Assembly (NCBI GenBank): GCA_009663005.1 | Contig: VIGQ01001277.1 | Coordinates: forward strand, 117,501 to 142,500 | Reading direction: 5' to 3' | DNA from: Actinidia chinensis | Lineage: Eukaryota; Streptophyta; Magnoliopsida; Ericales; Actinidiaceae | DNA length: 25,000 bases | In this document: in pieces, positions 19,351 to 25,000 of the stretch | Numbering within the stretch: position 1 is the stretch's first letter | Layout of the letters: each line of letters begins with the position of its first letter | Notes under the pieces: model-generated | Seen by the model: the letters and a program-made list of their open reading frames with translations, nothing else | Told to the model about the DNA's origin: nothing | The model's database searches: none | Translations under genes and position numbers: made by a program

Positions 19351-19434
19351 AAATAGGTGCGAAATTTTATAATTGTAGGGTGCCAAACCCTTATAACTTT
19401 TAATTTTCTTACAACTATAATATACTAATAAGAG
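19351..19434 (+). repeat. Dispersed repeat, first copy
   Basis: Shares an ordered set of blocks with 20431-20492: GGTGCGAAA / GAGTGCAAA, ATAATTG, a GGGTGCCAAACC / GGGTTACAAAACC block, TTTTAATTTT / TGTAATTTTAG and ATAATATA. Divergence is high. Confidence 0.35.
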
Positions 19435-20430
19435 TTAATAGCCTACCCGCTGGATTCCATCTTGATTGAGATTTTTCCGATTATAGCATTAATATATATA
19501 GCTTGATCTTATCCCTCAAACTCTACTCCTGTTTGTCAAAGTTTCTTTTCTGAAGTTCTGTTTTTTTAGTCGAATTGTGTCAAAATTGTTTGCCACAATT
19601 TTTAATTTTTGTTATGTGCCAAAAAAGACAAAAGGACAAAAAAAGCCACTGATTTTTGTCAAGTGTCAAGTGACATCTATACAATTCACTTCTAACACAT
19701 TTCACTACATAATACTACCCCACTTAACTACGTGCAAAAATGGCACCCACTTTTTAACACTTGGCATATAATTGTTAATTTACAGGCCATGCACGTGGGA
19801 TCTGACTAGTAAAAAGAGATAAAAAGATTAAAGGGTTGTATCATCAAGAGAGACGGATAAAGAATTCATTTTTAAGACTCTACTCTCTCTCTTCGATCTC
19901 TCGATCTCTGCTCGAAACAAGAAAGGAGGATGAGACTCTTTCAATTCATCTTAAATGAATCACTCGCTAGAAATTGGTAACACACCATATCCGTTTGTAG
20001 ACAGTCAATGCTAGCTTTTCCCTTTTATGCAATGCACTTAAAATGAAAAAGATAGAGGGTCTGTATTTGTTTCAGATAGATAAGATAAAGAGAGGATTGC
20101 AAATATCATGCTTTTCGTAAAGGCAATTTGGTGTATAAAAAGAAGCATCATGAATCAAAAGGGTTGGTAAAGTATATAGCCAAGTGCATGAATTGGAAAT
20201 TGTTAACAATGCAAATACTTGCATGCATTTGTTTTGGTTTTCTGTAGACGGATCTAAGATTTTAATTTTGAAAGTGCGAAAGATACATAACTTTACCTCA
20301 ACAAATTTGCCAAAAATAGCTCTTTTTTACTAATACAATATTTTTAATTTTTGAATGTTTCGACTATCTTCAAAACTAGCCCAAAATTTAACAATTTTCA
20401 ATAAAGATATTCTTTTATGTATACACATAT
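19435..20430. other. Unassigned region with a CT-rich leader-like stretch
   Basis: No long coding frame or recognisable element. At 19880-19916 there is a CTCTACTCTCTCTCTTCGATC run followed by AAAGGAGGATGAGA. It resembles a plant 5' untranslated leader, but the ATG opens only a very short frame. The 64-codon frame at 19577-19771 shows no recognisable protein. Confidence 0.4.
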
Positions 20431-20492
20431 GAGTGCAAATAACTATAATTGGGGTTACAAAACCTTTATATTGTAATTTTAGCATAATATAG
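20431..20492 (+). repeat. Dispersed repeat, second copy
   Basis: Partner of 19351-19434 in the same orientation. This could be a decayed pair of element ends or chance similarity of AT-rich DNA. Confidence 0.35.
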
Positions 20493-20507
20493 TTATTTTA
20501 AAATTCA

Positions 20508-20600
20508 GAGGTGTGCAAACGGTCGCCCTCTCCATTCTGCCTCCTTGGTCTATTCATCCCTGCTGTTCCTCCAAAGCACGCTTCTTTCTCAGGTATTCTT
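20508..20600 (+). other. Higher-GC segment with an exon-like look
   Basis: It stands out from AT-rich flanks by its mixed composition and ends TTTCTCAGGTATTC, which matches a plant 5' splice site (CAG|GTATTC). No protein is recognised in any frame. It may be a captured gene fragment or a transposon leader. Confidence 0.25.
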
Positions 20601-20992
20601 AGCTTTGGTTGGGTTTGAATTGGAAAAATCACAACGGGTGATCTCAAATTTTTATTTAATGGTTTATAAATAGACAATATTCTTGCCGAACCCAAATATT
20701 TCGAGAGACACTAATATGAAGAAGTCTGAAGATAACTATCTAAAAAAGCTCTATAATACTTAAAAGTTGAAACAATCATGTAAGGCTTCATTGTCAAAAA
20801 AGGCATGAATGGTTCTTTTGCAACATTTTGCAACCAAAGTTGGCACCACAAGATAAGTGAGCTGAGAAATGAAAAGCAAGAATGATTCTAAGTTTTTTGT
20901 TACCCATTTCTCCTTACCTTTTTGGCTATTCGGGTCACATGTTGTGATTTGTCTCTTTCGAATAGATTAAGCAAACTATTAGTGAACTCCTT
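20601..20992. other. Unassigned AT-rich region
   Basis: No coding frame, RNA gene or element end is seen. Confidence 0.5.
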
Positions 20993-21027
20993 GGTACCAA
21001 CTGGGTGTTTATGGTACCCAGTTGTAC
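20993..21027. repeat. Imperfect hairpin with GGTACC ends
   Basis: GGTACCAACTGGGT, a loop of about nine bases, then ACCCAGTTGTAC. The two sides pair over 12 bases with one bulge. GGTACC occurs at 20993 and again at 21013. Confidence 0.6.
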
Positions 21028-21784
21028 TGTGCACATAGGGGGCTGAGTCACATTATTAATTTATGGCCTTTTTTTGCAAGCTAAAATGCAACATTAAAGG
21101 AGTTCAGGCATTATTTAAGGTGAGTCACTGTTAACGAATCACAAAAGAAGAAAGAAAATATAACTTTACGGTGGTAAATAAATTTATTTTCAAATCTAAA
21201 CGAAACCAAGCCCTAATAGCACCTTAACTTCTCAAAATAAAAAAAAAATATTGTTTTGATTTTTTGCTCATAGGGGATTACGGTACCTTAAACACTCTAT
21301 CCCAACTTTTTGTTTTGCGCGCAGCTCGATTAAAAACTGGAGTCTTGAAATTAATGACCGGACAAAACTTTTAGTATTCTAAGGTTTGGAACATTTGACC
21401 TAAACATCTCTAAATGAAAATTAAAAAAAAAAAGACAAAATCAACTTTAATTAGTTGAGCCAACATGACAATTCGTATGTTGTTTTTGGCACGTTGGGTA
21501 GGGTTAGAGCCAGATTAGACTCGATATGGAAAAAAATAAAATAAACAATAAGTTATATATTCATAAAATGATTAAAATAAAATATTTAGAAAATAATTTA
21601 AAGCATAGAATCAATTTTTAATGTATCATAACTTGTATGCAAGTGGTGCAATTTGATTCATACATTATTTGGGATTACCTTGTCGAATGTAATTCGGACT
21701 AGGTAGAATAAATCAAAAAGAAAAAAGAAGGTACAAGGGCGGAGCCTGTGCTTTCAATAAGTCCAAACTATGACCTCAAGGGTA
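21028..21784. other. Unassigned AT-rich region
   Basis: No coding frame of note. A-rich runs occur near 21238 and 21423. Confidence 0.5.
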
Positions 21785-23062
21785 ATGTTTGTTTGCCGCG
21801 GATCGACCGGATCCGGGATTAGGAGGATTAGGTGGGACAGGGAATGGACTCGTGGTCCAGTCCGCGTTTATTTACAGAAAATGATTCGGATAGATAGTCC
21901 AACGGACTATAGTTCTCGCGTTACATGGGGACTTACTTGTCCCGGGTGGGGGGGGGGGGTGGGATTTACTTTTGTCCCCAGAACTAAGCATAAGTAGGGA
22001 CCAAATATATAAAATTACTAATTTACCACACTTAGAAAATGTGTTCTCTCTCTCCTTCTTAATTTAGTATTTTTTAGTTTTTTTTCTTTTCTTTTTTTTC
22101 TAGTTTTTTTAATAAAAATTTTTTATGTTTTATTAAAATAATTTTTTGATCAGTTTTTTATACAAGCTTTTTTTTTGAAAAATTAACCGTTTTGTAAAAA
22201 ATATGTGGGGGTGAAAGAGGGAATCAAAAAAAAAATAGGAGGAAACAAAATAAGGTGTGAAAGATAATGTTTAGGGACAACAATTTTAGAAAATAGAAAA
22301 GTTTGTAGTTGATAAAAATAAAGTTATGTTTTTAAAAAGAATAGTGGTTTTCAAAAATACTAATGTTTAAAAAATAATTCAAAAATAGGAAATAAAAAAA
22401 GGTACATTGGCAGTAGTGAGTCGTTTAGAGAAATCAAAAAAATTAAAATTTTAACAAAGTATAAAAAGAACACTAATATAAAAATTATTATTTAATCTTA
22501 GTGAATGATTGAAAAATATAAATAAATACTATAAAGAAAAAAAATTATATTTTCTGAAAATGTTTTCAAAAAAATATATATTTCAAAACTGCGTTTTTTA
22601 TTATTTGTTATTAAATATTTTTAAAAAAATATTTTTTCAAAAAAACGGTTAATTTCAAAAAAAAAACTGTTATCCCAAAATAAAAAAAATTGATAAAAAA
22701 ATTAATTTAAATAAATATAATTAAAAAATCTAATTAAAAATAACTAATAAAAAAAGAAACACAACTCAAAAAAAAAAAAGGGGGAAAGAGAGGAGAGAGA
22801 GAGAAGAGAGAGTAATTGTCCAAATGTTGTAACGGGCAAAATTGTGTAAATTAATGTGAAGGGGTATGTTGGTCATTTCCTCATTGTTCAGTCCGATTGC
22901 TTGACAAACGAATTAGAGGATAAGACGGACTACCAATTATCGAAGAGTTGGCCGGAGCAAAACAAACAGTTACACGATAGATTAAGTCGGAAATTATATC
23001 CATGCCAAGTGTCAGTAGGCTATTAGTCCGGAGACTCCTTATCCAGTCCGAAAACAAACGAT
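21785..23062. mobile_element. Fold-back element of about 1.3 kb with long inverted arms
   Basis: The left end ATGTTTGTTTGCCGCGG matches the reverse complement of the right end, ATCGTTTGTTTTCGG. Deeper in, CTCTCTCTCTCCTTC (22046) faces GAGAGAGAGAAGAGAG (22795), and AAAATTAACCGTTTTG (22180) faces CAAAAAAACGGTTAATTTC (22637). The arms thus extend over about 400 bp each side with gaps. The outer part is GC-richer with repeated AGTCC and GGACT motifs, including TAGTCCAACGGACTA at 21895. No coding frame. The superfamily is uncertain: Mutator-like or hAT-like MITE are both possible, because the target duplication is not clear. Confidence 0.6.
21948..21963. repeat. G12-T-G3 tract
   Basis: A run of twelve G, one T and three more G inside the left arm of the fold-back element. 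It has no matching C tract in the right arm, so it arose after the arms formed or is an artefact. Confidence 0.7.
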
Positions 23063-23083
23063 GCCCAAGTGCTTAAATCTTTT

Positions 23084-23128
23084 CTTGGGCTTACCACTAA
23101 ACTTGGGCTTACCACTAAACTTGGGCTT
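23084..23128 (+). repeat. 18 bp tandem repeat, 2.5 copies
   Basis: CTTGGGCTTACCACTAAA twice without change (23084-23101 and 23102-23119), then CTTGGGCTT. It begins some 20 bp right of the fold-back element. Confidence 0.9.
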
Positions 23129-23174
23129 GAAAATGTATTATGTGAAATAGAGGTGTAAAACCTATTTATAATTT

Positions 23175-23426
23175 TATACTATCTCCCCCCGATTGGTTTT
23201 GACTATTTTTTTACTTTGTAAATATTTTAATGTTTATTCACTTTGAAAATTATCAAATATTTGTGAAAGTTTTTCTTTTATCCCCATTATTTCTGATTAA
23301 TATAATACATACACTTTTTACTTCTTAGTTAATTTTAAATTGCTAAAGGTAAGTTAAAGCTTTAAGTGGAGTATCTGCCCAACTTTTTTAAAAATAGACA
23401 AATAATTCAGTCATGGAAGGAGTATA
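23175..23426. mobile_element. Stowaway-like MITE
   Basis: The left end TATACTATCTCCCCCC and right end GGAAGGAGTATA form the CTCCCTCC / GGAGGGAG-type termini of Stowaway (mariner-derived) MITEs, next to TA dinucleotides that could be the target duplication. The reverse complement of the right end continues TTATTTGTCTATTTTT, as is common in these elements. About 250 bp, non-coding. Confidence 0.5.
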
Positions 23427-24189
23427 ATACATTTATGATTTAATAATAATAATTTTTTTCTATAAAATAGAAAGTTGCTTACACAAATTATGTTTGCGCG
23501 GCCGCGGGGGGGAGTTTCAAAATAAGTGGTAAGACGGAGGAGTATTTTCAATTTACTGTTTGCACTTGATGTGCGTATAAGATTCTAATATAAAGGTTGG
23601 AATGAATGTGAGATAGTGCAAGTGTTTTAGAGTATTTTATTATTTTGGTTATTGATTTTTGAGTTTTTTTAGTTTTAGTGAATTTTTTTGTCGTTTAATT
23701 AATATTTTATATTTTTTCGGATCGACTTGACGATAAGAATTTGAAAATGTAAGAATTTTTCATCTAATTTGAAAAATATTCACTAAAAAAAATTATTTTA
23801 AGATTTGTTCTTATGTTTAATGACTTTTTTTAAAAAATTAAAAAACCAAGACCCTAAACTGGAATCGAGTTTAAATTTACAGTGTATAGCCAATACTTTC
23901 GTATATCCGAGCAGTCTTGAGTCGAAACAAACTTGCATTCGTACCGATTTCTATCAAACCATATGACCGGTACAGTACCGTATTAGAACCTTGAAATTCA
24001 AAGCACAGGATCGTGCCGTGTTAACTTCCGTCCACATGTTTGTTAAGGGGGCTTGATTGGAGACACGCATGATTGGTTGAACCACAATCATCCAAGCACG
24101 ACCAAAATCCAGTAGAGTCAAAAAAAAAAAATGAGTCGTAAATAAAAAATCTACACGGCTTGACTTCTTCCAACTTCAGTTCAGAAACA
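23427..24189. other. AT-rich region with a second Stowaway-like end
   Basis: TTTCAAAATAAGTGGTAAG followed by ACGGAGGAGTATTTT at about 23515-23548 resembles one terminus of another Stowaway-type element whose other end was not found. A NotI-type octamer GCGGCCGC with G7 lies at 23498-23512. From 23880 to 24120 the sequence is less AT-rich but has no recognisable coding frame. Confidence 0.4.
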
Positions 24190-24290
24190 CAGGCCTTGTT
24201 CGATAAAAGAGAGAAGGGATGGGGTTAGGGGGCTTAGTACCTGCGACGACTTGTCCGGATAGATAGTTATGGGATTATTTACTATGTAAT
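24190..24290. repeat. Partial repeat related to the 21785-23062 fold-back element
   Basis: GTCCGGATAGATAGTTATGG at 24253-24272 resembles ATTCGGATAGATAGTCCAAC at 21883-21902. It is preceded by AGGCCTTGTTCGATAAAAG, a phrase like those at MITE ends. Short, so only suggestive. Confidence 0.3.
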
Positions 24291-24771
24291 CCTACAATTT
24301 TATATTTGTGGCATTCATAAAGTAGATAAATGTACAAATTTATCTAGTTTCATTCTAATATTTGTTGTAAGGTGTTGACAAATAGTATTTGATATATTTT
24401 ATATTTTATGAGTTTTAAGTGATTAGTATGTGAATTTACTCGATGCTCAAAAATCAAGTCAAATTACAAGTATTAAAACCATAGTTATAATTCGATTGTC
24501 AAAGATTGCATTGTATGTTAATTTTTGAGTTTTGTATTTGATTTTCAAATTTGAATTTGGAAGGAATTGGACCATGAAACAAAATGAAAAAAGATGATTT
24601 TTGGCAAAAGAAAATCTTTGTTTGTGTGGGGATTGGAGTTTCCTATAATTTGGATTTGCAAAATAAAAAAGAAGAAAAACAAAATTCCTTATTTTAAAGG
24701 ATTCCTGAAAAAGTACTTACTGGCATGTTTTCAAGTTGTTGAGGATTTCTAACTAAAAAAGTTAAGGGAGC

Positions 24772-24779
24772 TATAAATA
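24772..24779 (+). promoter_or_regulatory. TATA box of the right-edge LTR fragment
   Basis: CTATAAATATATAAGAGAG, a close match to plant TATA boxes, with a purine-rich leader beginning about 12 bp on. Confidence 0.5.
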
Positions 24780-24832
24780 TATAAGAGAGACACTTTACTT
24801 CATGATGAGAGGTTATTCATATAATCATCTAG

Positions 24833-24842
24833 CCCCCCCCCC
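24833..24842. repeat. C10 tract
   Basis: Ten C in the transcribed part of the right-edge LTR fragment. Confidence 0.75.
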
Positions 24843-25000
24843 ACTCGTCATGTACTTAGAGAGATTTTTAAGAAAAACATTGAGTTTTCAATCTTCTCTT
24901 CAAGGGTTGTTTATCGTAAACTTATCTATCAATGTGAAATCCTTTGACGTACTCAAAGGTGGGTAGATCTAAATTCAATTCATGAAGGATTCCAGGGTGT

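Larger units (their letters stand above)
24540..25000 (+). repeat. LTR fragment running off the right edge
   Basis: A strong TATA box at 24772-24779 is followed by a leader-like segment: GAGAGACACTTTAC, later TCTTCTCTTCAAGGGTTG and GTACTCAAAGGTGGGTAGATC near 24949-24969. This order (TATA, transcribed R/U5 with CTTCTC and a CAAAGGTGGGTAGATC-type block) is what copia LTRs of the Tork type often show. The left limit is a guess and the right end is outside the window. Confidence 0.4.

Noticed and set aside
21770..21997. A 75-codon plus-strand frame
   Set aside because: It is the translation of the GC-richer left arm of the fold-back element, passing through the G12 tract. Not a gene.

Overview
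The window is AT-rich plant nuclear DNA made almost entirely of decayed, nested transposable elements. The lineage of the elements (a Sirevirus-type Ty1/copia element with an extra 3' ORF, a Tat/Athila-type LTR, Stowaway-, Mutator-like and Helitron-like repeats) points to a flowering plant, probably a eudicot. I found no intact host protein-coding gene, no tRNA or rRNA gene and no CRISPR array. Almost all short open frames are chance frames or antisense shadows of dead transposon ORFs. Three of them are genuine surviving pieces of transposon coding sequence: about 8329-8571, 8757-9030 and 12400-12660.

Layout, left to right. 245-1250 is a fold-back (long terminal inverted repeat) element, probably a non-autonomous Mutator-like MITE. 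About 1785-2915 and about 17200-18180 are two diverged copies of one sequence in the same orientation. They read best as minus-strand copia LTRs and bracket everything between them. 2980-16018 is one large plus-strand Sirevirus-like copia retrotransposon: 5' LTR (2980-4332), tRNA-Met primer-binding site, gag, protease, integrase, reverse transcriptase, RNase H (4400-9060), a spacer, an env-like third ORF (11242-12680), a polypurine tract (14635-14646) and a 3' LTR (14648-16018). It carries two secondary insertions: a Helitron-like element on the minus strand (9901-11143, between pol and the env-like ORF) and a Tat/Athila-type gypsy LTR with its primer-binding site (about 12753-14320). The nesting order is therefore old minus-strand copia, then the Sirevirus, then the Helitron and gypsy pieces.

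To the right, 18331-19163 looks like a solo LTR (TGTTA...TAACA). 19164-21780 is mostly unassigned AT-rich DNA with a weak repeat pair and one hairpin. 21785-23062 is a second fold-back element of about 1.3 kb. 23175-23426 is Stowaway-like, and about 24540-25000 is a further LTR fragment with a TATA box that runs off the window.

The Sirevirus is dead many times over: frameshifts, many stops, an integrase catalytic Glu changed to Lys, a protease Asp-Ser-Gly changed to Asp-Asn-Gly, and all four zinc-knuckle ligands changed. Many lesions are of the C-to-T or G-to-A kind expected from deamination of methylated cytosine, which fits long-silenced heterochromatin. I did not find a convincing new biological system. 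The points most worth checking are the nested order, the Helitron call, the repeated GACCGAAGTT-type motif in the Sirevirus, and the fold-back family.
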